Shown piece by piece: positions 14,035 through 26,570 of a DNA stretch of 64,000 nucleotides (position 1 is its first letter; the number at the start of each line of letters is the position of its first letter). Source of the stretch: Rhipicephalus microplus (Eukaryota; Arthropoda; Arachnida; Ixodida; Ixodidae); the NCBI RefSeq assembly GCF_043290135.1, contig NC_134702.1, forward strand, positions 81,455,317 through 81,519,316. Reading direction: 5' to 3'. The position numbers were made by a program, and so were the translations under genes. The notes beneath the pieces are model-generated. The model saw only the letters and a program-made list of their open reading frames with translations, ran no database searches and had not been told where the DNA came from.

Positions 14035-14255
14035 CTCCGGTGGTGTAGTGGTTATCGTACTCGGCGGCTGAACCGCAGGTCGCAGGAGCAAATCTCGGCC
14101 CTGGAGGGTGCATTTTTGTTTTTTTTTTTCGGAGGCGAACATGCTCGAGGTCCGTGCAATTTAGGTGCGTCCAGTTGGTCGAAATTTCTGGGACCCTCCA
14201 TTGCTGCGTCTCTTATATACATATAGCAGTTTTCGGACGTTGAACCTTATCAGTT
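14035..14255 (+). mobile_element. Diverged Ruka SINE
   Basis: Begins CCGCTCCGGTGGTGTAGTGG, followed by CTCGGCGGCTGAACCGCAGGTCGC, a degraded B-box, a poly-T interruption, then GGTCGAAATTTCTGGGACCC, GCGTCTCTTATA and TTCGGACGTTGAACC. The order matches Ruka throughout, but it is much more diverged than the copies at 28894 or 19857 and so older. No tail or target duplication remains. Confidence 0.75.
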
Positions 14256-16459
14256 ATTCTTCTTTTGCCCTCAACTATAGGTTCACTAAATAGGCATAGT
14301 TCTTCTGCGTAGGATGCGTGTATCGTTCACGTGACTACTCGAGTAAATTCAGTGTTTTACTCAATGCAACGCATTTGCGGTGGTGGTCTTGCACTTACCA
14401 CATTTGATCAGCTACAGAGCTCATTCAGCACTGTCGGTTAGACCTTTAACATAGCGAATATCATAAATAGCTGTTCATACGCACGACAGGAACGATGTTG
14501 AGCTGTCTGGATACGTTCTAAATTGCCGCGGAGCGATTCGCTGCTTCTCAGGTGTGGGCCTAATGTAAGCACCACAATAGTCTGTTTACGGGGCTCAAAA
14601 CTGGTGTTATGGCATCTATAGAGACTCCGCAGTGAATGTACTTATTACTTCTACAACAAGAAAACTATGCATGCAACTATTACGGACAAAGTGGTACATA
14701 CACAGTATCTCGTCCTGAAATCACACGGAAGCAACAACTTAGTTAACCTGTTTCTGCAAGTGGAAGAAATATGTTAATGCTACGTACTTCTTTGATATAC
14801 TAAGAAAGTTTATTAATAAGTATCTTCTTCTTTAAAAACAACCTAAAACGAGACAGACACGAGATGCGAAACTTGTGTATCTTGAGGCCTGTTTTCGTTT
14901 TTTCTGACCTATTGTTTGCGTCATTATCGTTGCAAGCGGACTGTTTTACTAGTTCAGAGAAAACGTGTTTCATGCTCAGAGACTTTACAAGATATCTTAA
15001 CCATAATCCCTGTGATTAACTTCACCGGAACTCATTAGTTCGTTGTAATAAAACACATTACAGTGCAGTGTCTCACGCTTGTTGTTTTGTTTTCTCTTTT
15101 TTACAGTGTGCATGCACAACTGGCCATATTTACCAGGATTCGTGGCATAAAAAGATCCGTTCACAATGTAGACTGAAAACGTAAAGAACAGCATACATAA
15201 TGCACGATTCCTGGAAAAAAGGACAGTTTAAAAGTACTTCGATGTCAAAGTTTCAAGAGGGCAATTGAAAGTTGAGAAAGTGAAAGGAAGGGGGATTCAA
15301 GGATGATTATTGGCAGGTCAGGTGTACTGTGAAAAAATTACTTGGTTTCGAGCGACGACAACAACAACAACAAAACAAGAAACGGTCATCGCCGAGACAC
15401 GCACGGGAAATGTGAAAAATGGAAGAACAGCACCGTCGTACATTTCGAACTTTTTTCCCCTTTTTATTAACAATCGCTCAACACACGTGCCTAATGACCA
15501 AATAACAACGTTATCGACTCGTAAAACACCCACATCGAAGGCATTAATATTTATGGACTCTGGAAGAAGAGCCCCACGCACAGCGGCATACGTGAACATT
15601 AGTGACCCGTAAAATAGCGTGTCCAGCCATAAATAATTACGGTTACCGAAATAACGCGCTGCAAAAGGTTGATCGCGAGAGTTGCAGTGGCTGCCAGTAG
15701 GGGGCGTGCGCACTCCGTTTTCAGACCACGCCCACTGGGATCGGAGAGAGAGAGAAAAAAATGTGCACGTGCGCTCATCATCGAGCAATCTTTTTCCTAC
15801 GTCTTGCTCGGCTAGCTTGGACGCCCTGAAATGATTTCTGGTTTACACGACAAAAGGTTTCTTGAAATGCGCTTATTCGTATACCCCCGGTAAAACAATT
15901 ACCCTGGTAGATTTCTTCACAATATTTTTATTTTCATTTTTTTTCTATTCAGTGAGCGAAAATAAAGAATGCCGCGTGACAGGCTGAAGTTTGTCGGCTC
16001 TCGGAGTCGGCCCGACGGACGCGCCAAACGAGAATTCGTTGCGGCCTCGTAAATTTTTAATAACCTGGGGAGGCAATTTTACGCCTCGGGTATGAACTCC
16101 TTCCTGAGGCATCCCGTCCCCCGTCATGGTATATTTAGAATGTTTCACTCTGCACCCAAGGGTGAATTGAAAATAAGTATCGGAAAGTGAGAAACTGTAC
16201 ATCCGGCGCCAAAACACTGAGACTACTTTCCCTCAGCATCGAAACAGACGGGTCTTTTTTTTCTTGCTTTAGTTGTTTCTAACAAAAGAAAAGTGAAATC
16301 TTATTGAGCGCCAACGACAAAATGAGGCTTGTGGAATCGGGATGTGTGGCTTGTCAAGATGCTTCTTCATTCTTTATTCTTACTTTTTTCTTGACTTTTT
16401 ATACAACGTACACAAAAGTAACTGCGGTAGTATTTAGTGGTATACGCTTTTCAAGCGAG
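14256..16459. other. Intergenic, nothing recognised
   Basis: No recognised repeat or exon. A 156-codon reverse frame at 15318-15788 overlaps a 100-codon forward frame, has no domain I recognise and is probably chance. Confidence 0.45.
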
Positions 16460-16519
16460 ACATTATTGAATGCGAAGCATTTTTTTGCGTACTGCAAGCA
16501 CTTTTGGCACCTTTCTGCG

Positions 16520-16579
<60 letters not shown>

Positions 16580-17462
16580 CTATCACGTCTCGGTAATCTC
16601 ATGACCCCCACCTTAACTTGGGGTACACCATAATTAGTACTGGAGGGTAAGGTGGTCTGTCGAATACGACTTGCATATTCTGACATGAATAATGTCACAA
16701 TCTAGTTGCGTACGTCGTCAAACACTTTGCAAAAAACAGTGGCACATACCCGGGAGAGGGTATGTGCCACTGGTATGTGCCTCAGGTGAAAGACTATTTA
16801 TGCACCTACCCACGAATGGTGAGAACACGCATGGGTAACTTTAACGCTTGAGCATTAAGAAAAAGCTTCTATATGCAGCGTTGACAGAACGAATGCAAAC
16901 AATAAATGTGTTTTTGCCAGAAAGAATAAGACCTTAGAATTCTGCGTGGCAATCAAGTATTCTTCCACAGAGGCACGCCAGGCCTCGGATATACTTTTCA
17001 AAGAGACCCTAATGTTCGCGTAACGTCAATTGGGGTTGCAGTGCTGGCTATGCGATTTTATCTACTCGTATGATGTGTATTTCTATGATACATCCATCAC
17101 GTTGGGTTAACGAAAATTGTAGCTAGGCGCTATCCGTAGAAGTTTAATTGTGCAGCAGTGTTGAGGGCGATCATCCTAGCGTGCACCAGGGAAAACACCA
17201 GCGGTTCATATCAGCTTACCACTTCTGGTGTAGCTAATGTTCATGTTGCTGTTGGCATTGTTACCCAACTGTAAAAAATTGCTCATGTAAAACATTCATG
17301 ACTCTTTAACACTTGTGTATGCGTGAATTTGTACATATATTTCTCGCCACTTTATAATGTCTCTCTCTGTAAAAAAAAAAATAAGACACGTTCACCTCCC
17401 ATGCACATGCTTCGCATTACACCATTTCCCAAGGTACGTGGGATCTGCCGAATTTTTTGGAA
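16460..17462 (+). repeat. Repeat Y, copy 1 (intact)
   Basis: A ~1-kb non-coding element. A 12-bp perfect terminal inverted repeat, AATGCGAAGCAT, lies at 16469-16480 and its complement at 17407-17418. A (TATC)n array sits just inside the left end (16519-16579). A hairpin lies at 16737-16772, and similarity to the second copy continues about 40 bases past the right inverted repeat, to GGATCTGCCGAATTTTTTGG. The second copy is at 49262-52035, interrupted by two retroelements. The structure suggests a non-autonomous transposon of unknown class. Confidence 0.65.
16737..16772. repeat. Hairpin inside repeat Y
   Basis: CAGTGGCACATACCC and GGGTATGTGCCACTG form a perfect 15-bp stem around a six-base loop. 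The second Y copy keeps a shorter, related palindrome near 49495-49520 (GCATACCC ... GGGTATGTGCC). The feature therefore belongs to the repeat rather than the locus. Confidence 0.7.
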
Positions 17463-19841
17463 ATACATACCAAAAAACAAAGAAATACAAGGAGCAGTCG
17501 TTAGCTCGGGTGGATTAAGAGTGCACGGTATGTTAGAGGGCTAAGCCCGATTACTACTAGCTACAATTTTTTCAAGTTCCGTGTTAGGTATAGCACGGAG
17601 ACCGGAAATATTTTGTGTTGTTTCGTGGTTGTAACCAGCCTTTCACCAGAACTTGATTAAGATTGTGCATTAAAGAAGCGCCATGGCAACACAAATCTAT
17701 CAAAAACGCTGTACAAAGCCTGAATGTTTCTTGTTTGTTTGTTTGTTTGTTTTTTTTGTTGTTTGAAGCCCCACGTTCATTTTTATTCAAAAAATGACAC
17801 ATAATAAAATATGGGAAAGGTGTTCTATTCAATGGCAACACAAGGGACCCTTACGTTCAAGCTCTCTCCACCTCTTTAATCTTTTCACTTCCTTTTCCCT
17901 TATTGCCCCAGCTTAGGGTAGCCGACCAGACTGCTTCCTGGTTAACCAACCTGCCATTCCTTCCTTCCTCCTCTCTGCCTTCTCTCGCCATTTTTACGGC
18001 AATACCCACTTCTTGTGCAGCTAGATTTCGTTACTGTGGCTCGTTAGCTCTGGTGAACTTAAAACCCCTGGAGTAGAGTCTCCTCCACAGACAGGGCACA
18101 TGAGAGCTCAGAGGTGCCTAGAAAAGAATCGTGGCGTTCTCTTGCGCCAAATGTGCTTGCCTTGGTTGCATATTTGCCATCCTGTCATTGATTTTTGCAT
18201 TATAAAAATAAAGGCGCTTTTAAAGAAAACGTTAAAGACTTTCCTGGGAAGATAGATACACGTCTGCGTTGCGCCTTTTGTAATCGTGCAGGCACTATCG
18301 GCCGAGTTGCTGCTGAAGGCAGCAGGTAAACATCTTGCATGTAACTCAAGCGTTTCCCAGTATCTCATCTTATTGGCCTTCTCTAAATCAGTGCGGTCGA
18401 CTTTAGCAAAGCAGAGCTACAGGTTGAACGAAACTGGACAGAAAACGTCACCATGTGGAATTCCAAGGATCCAGGTTTGCTGTTCCAAAGAAGTGCAACT
18501 ACGTACTCACAGCCCTCCTCTGAAGCGGCTTTTAAGTTCAGTATTGGAAAGATGATATACGAGTGATTGTTTCATAGCAGGGAAGAATTTCATGCCTCTG
18601 AGGTGTGCGAATATCTCATTTCCCGTAATCTTTCCATAACAAAAACGGCATTTATCTGCATCCTAAAACGCAACGCTCTCGCTGCCTCAAAACATCGGTT
18701 GCGCACATGTTCCGCAGTCCCTCGCTACGCACCTTCACTCCGAATTTTGCTTTCTTAAGGTCAACCTCCTGTGTTTTCCGAGGAGCCTTTTTTTGTTGGG
18801 GTTGTTTCAGCGTTTCAAAAAAGAGAAAGAGAGATAAACCGAGACAAAAAGCAACGAACCTAGTAAGGAATGCGGAGGATATAATTAGACATATTTTTTT
18901 TTCTTTCTTTTCTTTCCTTGAAAATTTTCCCTCCAAGTTTGCAGCATCACATGCCACCCGAAGACGACGTGAGAAGCAGGCCAAGTACAGCTCACGTATC
19001 GAATCGCCTTTTGTGATTGCATGTGCACAAATTCGCTTTTTGTGGGTAAAACGGGTAAAATGTTGTTTCGGGAGGCAGCGCACAAAAGCAACGGCGATAC
19101 GATGCCCGAAAATAGCTGGTCGGCGAATCGTGAGCACCATAGAAGCATTCGCAATGTGTTCGTAACGCAGTTGTGAAGTTGTGGGGGAAAAGCCTCGAAA
19201 ACAATGAAAGTGTGAACTGTTCGCAACGGCACTAAGGTGGCCTTGGAAAACTCGGAAGGCTTTCACTTTGAAACATGTCAAGAAAGAACAAATCTTACGT
19301 TCACCAACGCAAATGTTCGCGAGCCTTTGAATTCTTTTTATATAAAAAGTCAGAACATGTCCTGAGTCAAAAATAATGAGACGGTAGAAGAAGAACCCCA
19401 TATATGGGGCCATACGGCGCATCAATTTTTACAACGCTGCGCCGCTACCTATTTTTTGATTACAGTCTGTTTTCCTGTCTGTGTTTCAGACACTACGTTC
19501 ATTTGTCTATTTGTTTCTTTGTTCGAGCAACGGCGTCAGTACATTCACTGAATACCCACGCAAGCATTTTTTTCCGATATAGATCACCTTGTCACGGGGT
19601 GGTGACGTGGACGAAGGTAGTAGGCTGTATGTTCAGATTAAAGCTGTTCATTGGGCCGCATTGGTGGCCGGTAAACGGAAAGTCGGCACTGATAGCGGCG
19701 AACAGAGCGTCGGTCGTCGATCAAATGACTAGCGGTGAAGCACGTCGGCATTTATACACGTACCATTGAATATTATAACGCTATCGCTAGTGCCAAAGTA
19801 GGTAATTACAGAATAATCTGGAATGTTCGAGTGGTGGGGGT
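17463..19841. other. Intergenic with decayed non-LTR tail
   Basis: At 17875-18000 the sequence reads like the 3' untranslated region of the non-LTR elements here (TTTCCCTTATTGCCCCAGCTTAGGGTAGCC then CTGGTTAACCAACCTGCC), but no coding part precedes it. A 257-codon reverse frame at 18652-19425 and a 152-codon forward frame in the same stretch are the longest unexplained frames in the left half. I recognise no domain in either, and their mutual overlap suggests a stop-poor stretch rather than a gene. Confidence 0.35.
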
Positions 19842-19856
19842 AATTCCAACAAAGCG

Positions 19857-20345
19857 CCCCGCCGCGGTAGTCTAGTGGCTAAGGTACTCGGCTGCTAACC
19901 CGCAGGTCGCGGGATCGAATCCCGGCTGCGGTGGCTGCATTTCCGATGGAGACGGAAATGTTGATTGATTGATATTTCGAGTTTAACGTCCCAAAACCAC
20001 CATATGATTATGAGAGACGCCGTAGTGGAGAGCTCCGGAAATTTAGACCACCTGGGGTTCTTTAACGTGCACCCAAATCTGAGCACACGGGCCTACAACA
20101 ATCCGCATCCATCGGAAATGCAGCCGCCGCAGCCGGGATTCGATCCCGCGACCTGCGGGTCAGCAGCCGAGTATCTTAGCCACAAGACCGCCACGGCGGG
20201 GTGAGACGGAAATGTTGTAGGCCCGTGTGCTCAGATTTAGATGCTCGTTAAAGAACCCCAGGTGGTCGAAATTTCCGGAGCCCTCCACTACGGCGTCTCT
20301 CATAATCATATGGTGGTTTTGGGACGTTAACTCCACAAATCAATG
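19857..20345 (+). mobile_element. Ruka SINE, outer copy of a nest
   Basis: Forward Ruka starting CCCCGCCGCGGTAGTCTAG with A- and B-boxes (GGGATCGAATCCC), interrupted at 19963 and resuming at 20217 (GTAGGCCCGTGTGCTCAG) through GGGACGTTAA to the CAATCAATG tail. It is flanked by AATTCCAACAAA at 19842-19853 and again at 20346-20357, a 12-bp target-site duplication extendable to 15 bp with one mismatch. Confidence 0.93.
19963..20202 (-). mobile_element. Ruka SINE nested in Ruka
   Basis: Complete reverse-strand Ruka from its (AATC)n tail at 19963 to the tRNA-like head ending at about 20202. It is bounded by the 14-bp duplication GAGACGGAAATGTT at 19949-19962 and 20203-20216, which is sequence of the outer Ruka. 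The inner copy therefore inserted after the outer one. Its A- and B-box regions are intact by eye. Confidence 0.93.
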
Positions 20346-20938
20346 AATTCCAACAAAACGATCTACTCCAGTCCTGATGATTCTCGAGCAGTGCAGATGT
20401 GCTTTTCGCAGAGAGTAACTGCAGTGCAACATGGTGGTAACACAAGTTAAGAAGGAATGTGGCAATACCGTTATCGCATGTTGCAGCCAACTCGTGTATC
20501 GAGGACGAATCTATAAAAGTGTTCTCCCAATTTACGCGTTCAAGTTGAAGTCACGCCAAGATGACCTCAACTAAAGACGATGGAAACGAAAGTATTCGCG
20601 TTACTTCGCTTTAAGCAGCCCTGTTTCAATCCGCGATTTCTGTACGTGTGCAGGGGAGTGGTGCGTGGTGTGAACAATGAATCAGTGCGCGTGGGTGAAT
20701 TGCTTCGTGATTCTTGACACCTTAACAGCGTACTTTAGATGGTATCAATACACGCATATAGTGCACGTTGTCTTTTGTGACATCTCTTGAAAAAAATAAA
20801 TAGAGCTCTTTTAAATCGAATTGCCAACTTGCCCTATCCCTCGTGCAAAGCGCGTCAACTTCCGCCATAGACCTTGTGCTGGCGTGGTCGCCTTGCATCG
20901 CTATTCTTATCTCTTTCGCTCTTTTTACAGTAGTTCTG

Positions 20939-21185
20939 ATTGATTGATTGATTGATTTGTTGGATTTAACGTCCCAATACTACGACATGATTATGAGAGA
21001 CGCCGTAGTGGAAGGCTCCGGAAATTTCGACCACCTGGGGTTCTTAACCTGCACCCAAATCTGAGCAAACGGGACTGCAACATCTCCGACTCCATCGGAA
21101 ATGCAGCCGCCGAAGCCGGGATTCGATCCCGCGACCTGCGGCTCAGCAGCCGAGTACCTTAGCCACTAGACCACAGCAGTGGGGC
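20939..21185 (-). mobile_element. Ruka SINE, full length
   Basis: Reverse-strand copy with four GATT tail units and an intact order of body blocks, ending in the tRNA-like head complement (ACCTTAGCCACTAGACC). The flanks are TTTACAGTAGTTCTG at 20924-20938 and TTTACAGCAGTTCTG at 21186-21200, a 15-bp target duplication with one mismatch. Confidence 0.92.
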
Positions 21186-21200
21186 TTTACAGCAGTTCTG

Positions 21201-22409
21201 TTTCTTCTGCCTTTGACCCGCCATTTTTTCTTGGCTTGATATATACTGACGAGCATAATTGGTGAGCTATGATGCTTGTGAAACATCGCACGAAAGACAC
21301 ATCGACACACATATAAAGAAGACGCAAACAAACACAAGCGCTGCCCCGCAATTGTTGCTTTACTGTTAAAGACTCGTCTTATAACACGTTCAAGCAGTGC
21401 CAGTGGCGGTTAATACTAATGACCACACGCACAAAAAAAAACATATCACATGTTAAAAGTTGCGATTTAAATCTTGTGATACCTTGGACTCTTTTCACAT
21501 ATTTATTAAAGTTTTGAAGGCAAACGTGCACATATAAACGTTTACTGTGGTCTTGATAACACGTGACTACCGTCACAGCGCATGCGCGTCTCACTTAGTA
21601 TCAGGCGGGTCTTTCAACTATAAAGAAACTCTTGCACTCAAACGCTTGTGTTCACCTCTTTTTTTATTCGTATATACATGTGACTTTCGTGTGCCACTTC
21701 GTCGATACATCCTCGTCTAGCTGCACAATTCGTGGAGCTCCATCCGTTCACTGTGCTGTTGTGTCTAGCCACCCAGTACAGCCGGACCCCTTTCACCCTA
21801 CGTTCTCACCACCGAGGCCCCCCTCAACCAAGCCAAGTAGGTACACACAAAGGACGGCCGGCGACGTCTTCGTCGTCGTCGACACGGCCTTCCACCGCTA
21901 CCATGTCGGCGTACGCGGCCGCCGTTCTCACCGGCTGTGGGTGTGGCAGCAATTAGCCCTGATAAATGGCTCCCTTAGATAGACTCGCTATCGCCGTAGT
22001 GGCCGGTAACGATAACCTCGCTTCCCGCCTCTCCTGATTCCGAAGCTCATTACGGCATTCCCTTCGAGCGCCTTGTTCCTGGGCCTTTTCTTCCCGAGTT
22101 CGGCATCGCGCCCCGTATGCTCAGCGCCACAATACAAACTCAACGTTACTTTTACTCTACCCAAGAGCACGTTTCTTTTCTACTATGGTAAATTTTCCGG
22201 AAAGAGTCGTGTTGCGTTACGCTTGTCCTGCACTTGCTCCATTCATCAAAGTCTCGACGAGATTCATTAGTATACCTCAAGCTCTTCTCATTCTGTGTCA
22301 TTATATTTTTTTTCGTGCAAATTTGTAAGTGACTCGCATGTAATGTTTTTTTCTTCGTGTCTGCAACAAAAGAAAAAAATTGCAGCATATACACTAAGTG
22401 AACCATGAT
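21201..22409. other. Intergenic, nothing recognised
   Basis: Forward frames at 21632-21982 are open for up to 116 codons in a locally GC-rich stretch, but no domain or splice structure is recognisable. Confidence 0.45.
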
Positions 22410-22735
22410 GAGTGAGGCGAAGCGGCCCTGCTTTCGTCCGTGTCCATCCATCCCTCTGTTCGTCCAAAGGCACAGACGGACAGACGAACGGCACGGACGG
22501 AAGCACGGGCGGACAGATGGACAGACGAACGAAGGAACTGATGCACAGACGGACTCATAGACAAACGGCCGGACGGATGGAAGCATGAACAGAAGCACGT
22601 ACGGACGGACGGAAACATGGACAGAAAAACAGACGGACGGACACACAGAAGCACGGACGGACAGACGGACACACGTACGGTTGCACGGACGGAAACGTGG
22701 ACGGACAGACAGATAAATGTACGGACGGACCAATG
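22410..22735. repeat. Decayed (GGAC)n array
   Basis: About 320 bases of degenerate GGAC/GGACAGAC units with many substitutions. The reverse frame reads as VRPSVCPSV-type repeats, which is an artefact. Similar but fresher arrays occur at 63018-63465. Confidence 0.8.
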
Positions 22736-25079
22736 AACGCTTCGCCCAGTTTATGATTCACTCCACGGATATGCTGTGAAAATCACTAACGCCACCTAGT
22801 TATTCCCAAGGACAAATACACTCAACGCCATCTAATTAGCAACTCATAAACTAGAGAAGGCTACGCACTAAGACGAGGATACGTACTACGGACGAGGAAA
22901 CGACCCACTCCTAAGCAGATTCACCCCTAAAAATTGTGCGAAGGAAAATTTAGTCATAGGCACACGACCAGGGAGTCGGGTCAGCCGACCGTGTACTATT
23001 CGCATCACGGCGCCTCAGCCAAATCAACCGCGAGTGCATTCTTGCGCGAACTGTGAGAAGTTTAGTCACCGTGAGTTCGGGTTACAGGTGCCAGCGGAGT
23101 CACCACGCTACTGTGGTCGGTGGTGCGCATCCAAATGTGCATTTCAGCGCTCCGTTGCGAGCATTTTCAGCCAATTTTCGGCAAATAAAGTGTCTTGACT
23201 GTAACCTGATGACGACGCATGTGTCCTTTATTGCCACATTAATGCACGAAGCCGGCTTAACGTTCAATATAAGCGTGAGAGAAGTGTAATCTACATATCG
23301 ATTCAGTGTAGCATTCAGCGGCAGTCGTGTTTTACACTGCGCTCGATTATTTTTTTCTTGTTTTATTAGTACGTGTTTAGCTCCTCTTCAGCTTATACTA
23401 AAATACAAATCGTATTGCGCGACAGGCGATTTTAAAATCCTTGCGATACCGCAGGGCATGAACTAGCGTCTTCAAATGCCGGTTAGCTGTTAAAAAAAAG
23501 GGGGGGGGAGGGGAGTCACCAAAAAGACGAGGACGAAGAAAAGACATGGGCTACGAGACGTGGGATCCAACATGAACAAACTGGGGTCATCAAGTAATGA
23601 GCCGACTTACTCAAAAACAAGCCTTCTTAGTAAACGTCGATGCAAGAGTTGGTGTCGCCAATGTCATTTTCTCTCTTTTTCTCTCTCCCTTACTGAACAC
23701 TCTTCCACGGCTCGAACGGACCACAACCATGCCGCGATAAGAACATCCCTCCACTTTTCCTAATTATCAGCCTGATGAATGGAAGTTGCGCAAGCGAGGG
23801 AAGCACCGTTCAGCAGTTCGTCTTTTAACCTTACGAAATTCTTGAAGCTTTCTTGTCAGCCAAAGAAAATCAAGGAAGATATGGCGGTGCCCCACTTAAT
23901 CTCTCTGTGTACGAATATCAGCGCTTTCTTCACCCCTCAGCATCCCGCGACGCCGTTAGCATAGTTTCTTTTGCTTCGTATTCTTGCCAGCAAGAAAAAA
24001 AGATGGTGCTCGTATCTCTTGCAAGTACTTAGCTCCAGCCGCAGACAACCAGTAAAGATAAGAAGCGAAAAGAAGACGCGCCCCTCGAAGCTTAAAAACC
24101 TCGTTTACCCGACAAAACATCACTCATTGCACAGGGAGGCGGACTCTGTGGACACAACAGCCAACGTACGCACGCACTTCATCAATCAGCGAAGCGTAAT
24201 TCGCGATTAGCCGCCACGCCTACGTTGCCGCACATGGCAAGCCATTTTAAGGGTTTGTGCGTCGCAACCCATTCCTGTAAGAGGGGCCGAGGACCGGGTG
24301 CACGACACCAGTCAGCAAAGTACCAGCACTAGGTGCTTCCCTGGAAGCCATTAGTCGAGTGGTGACGTCGAAGGAAGAGCTGGCGGCGTGGAGCGGATCG
24401 TACCGGCTTCCATCGGCAAAGTGCCATTAACACGGCGGCAACGAACGACAGACTTAACGCGGTCCCCATTTGCATACGGGTGTAACATGAGTGACGAAAG
24501 AGAGAGTGGAAAGGCTAACATAAATGCCATTTGTCGGGAACATATAGAGTGAGGGCAGCCGCGTACTATTAACGAAAAGATAACGAAACAGCTAACGGCT
24601 GTCAAAGGCGTCGAAATACTTGCGTAATGGTTTTAATTTATTTTTTGGAGAAGGAAGTACCACAGTACTACATAATGAACGCTCTCAAAACCTCTGTCGC
24701 GCTTAAGACTCCTCTATAAACAATAGTATACATCAGCATTATAGTACTTCAAGTTCTTGAGTACATTTGGCCAGACTTCCTGGGTGGAACGTGATATACA
24801 AACTTTAGTGTTCTGGAAAGCTCCTATTGGAGATATAATTTTACAAAGCCTACAAATAGCCTATAAACTCCACACTTTGGCTCGCCGTCGCTCGCAAAAT
24901 GACTTCCTACATTCCTCCTGAAAAAAAAAAAGTCACAGAAGCTTTCTGCTGTAAAAATGCCGACCTCAACGGCCAGAGAACAGGAATACAGTCAAGGTTT
25001 TATTAATACGTTCTTGACTGGATAATGGCATATATAATGAGTCATAAGTGTGCCGTTCCCCAAGCTCGCTTTCCTTTCC
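22736..25079. other. Intergenic, nothing recognised
   Basis: Short frames only, a poly-G/A run near 23498, and no recognised repeat. Confidence 0.45.
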
Positions 25080-25160
25080 GCGCCTATATTTCTCTTTCCG
25101 TTCTTCTATCCGCATTCATTTGCCTTTATCTAATCCCCAGCGTAGGGTAACAAACCAGGA

Positions 25161-25400
25161 GCCCACCGCGGCGGTCTAGTGGCTAAAGTAATCGGCGGCT
25201 GACCTGCAGGTTACGGGATCGAATCTAGGCTTCGGCGGCTGCATTTTTGATGGAGGCGAAAATGTTGCAGGCTCATGTTTTCAGATTTGGGCGCACGTTA
25301 AAGAACTTCAGGTGGTCGAAATTTACGAAGCCCTCCACTACGGCGTCTCTTATAATCACATGGTGGTTTTGGGACGTTAAACCCCACACATCCAATAATC
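25161..25400 (+). mobile_element. Ruka SINE in older non-LTR tail
   Basis: Forward Ruka from CCCACCGCGGCGGTCTAGTGG to CATCCAATAATC, moderately diverged. It is flanked by near-identical AACAAACCAGG (25149) and AACAAACAGG (25401), a probable target duplication. Sequence just upstream (25080-25160, ...CCCCAGCGTAGGGTAAC) resembles the 3' untranslated region of the non-LTR elements, and similar text recurs near 25700-25780. Confidence 0.88.
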
Positions 25401-26436
25401 AACAAACAGGGAATTTCAATTATCGTTTATTTCCCTGGCAATTTGTATCTCTCTCTATAGACAGCATATACATACCACAACAGAAACAAAAGTTTCCAAT
25501 AGTGGACGCCTGGATAGTGGACGCCTGCTCGCGTTGACTTATGTTTACTAAAAATGCGCATGAGAGATTTGAAAGTAACGGCAGCACCAGTTCAATGCCC
25601 CTTTCGCATACCTTAGTGTAGCGTAGCAAAGTGGGCGCTACGAATCTCATTGACCTTCATTTCTTCCCTCATTTTATTCTCCATCTATGTCACTATAGAC
25701 GCAAACCGGTTATGCTCGACTGGTTAACGTCCCTGCCTTTTCTTATCTATCATTCCTTCTTCCTCTATCCACATTTTTACGGTATAAGATGATTTCTTGT
25801 TGCATTAATTGTAATTGCTCCCTGCATGCACTCCACGTTTTAGATGGCCGTTCACCTATTCATGCCTGGGTGTAACGGCACACTTCCATCACTCACACTC
25901 CAAAACGCGTGCACGCCATTTAGGGGCTGTCATGGCACCGCGTCAGGCACGTCGCACTATAGCAGCGACACCGGCTAAATTACAGCACTTTGAGCTTGAC
26001 AACCCCGTTATCGTTTGATAACAAAGGTAAGATTGTCGAGATTCTGGCCATCAGTGCAAGATGTATGGAATGTTCAGCGATTTTATTTTTTCTAAATGCC
26101 TTACTGAAGCCTTCTACAGAATAACTGACAAGCCATATGCTAGCAGCATATGCTAGCATATGCTAGCGCGTGATTAAGAGCTGATCGATTAGGACAGCGA
26201 TAATACGACTCGCTGTCGACGCTTACTTTTACTTTACACGAAACCCCACCCGCCTCCCATGTCCTTGCATTTCAAACAAAGTTTAACTCGAGTAAAGACC
26301 ACACCGAGTTTCGCTTCAAACCATTCTTCCAGCATCCGCGTTGATCCCCATTTCGACCGGGTCGACGCCGTGCGCACCACTGCTGCTTCGCGTCCCATCC
26401 GGTTTCCCTTCGGGGAGGTGGTCCATAATTTTTTTT
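25401..26436. other. Intergenic, nothing recognised
   Basis: A compact palindromic cluster of CATATGCTAGC units lies at 26133-26167. Remaining sequence shows no recognised exon. Confidence 0.45.
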
Positions 26437-26478
26437 TAATGCGAAGCATTTCTTAGCGAGCTTCGGCGACATTGAGCG

Positions 26479-26570
<92 letters not shown>

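Noticed and set aside
14036..14110. tRNA genes at SINE heads (14036, 19857, 25161, 28894 and others)
   Set aside because: The A/B-box segments belong to SINEs: they lack a full cloverleaf, continue into SINE bodies and, in the young copies, are bounded by target duplications.
18652..19425. 257-codon reverse open frame
   Set aside because: No domain, no splice context, and a 152-codon frame is open on the other strand in the same region. Composition rather than coding is the likelier cause. Translated homology to another tick would overturn this.
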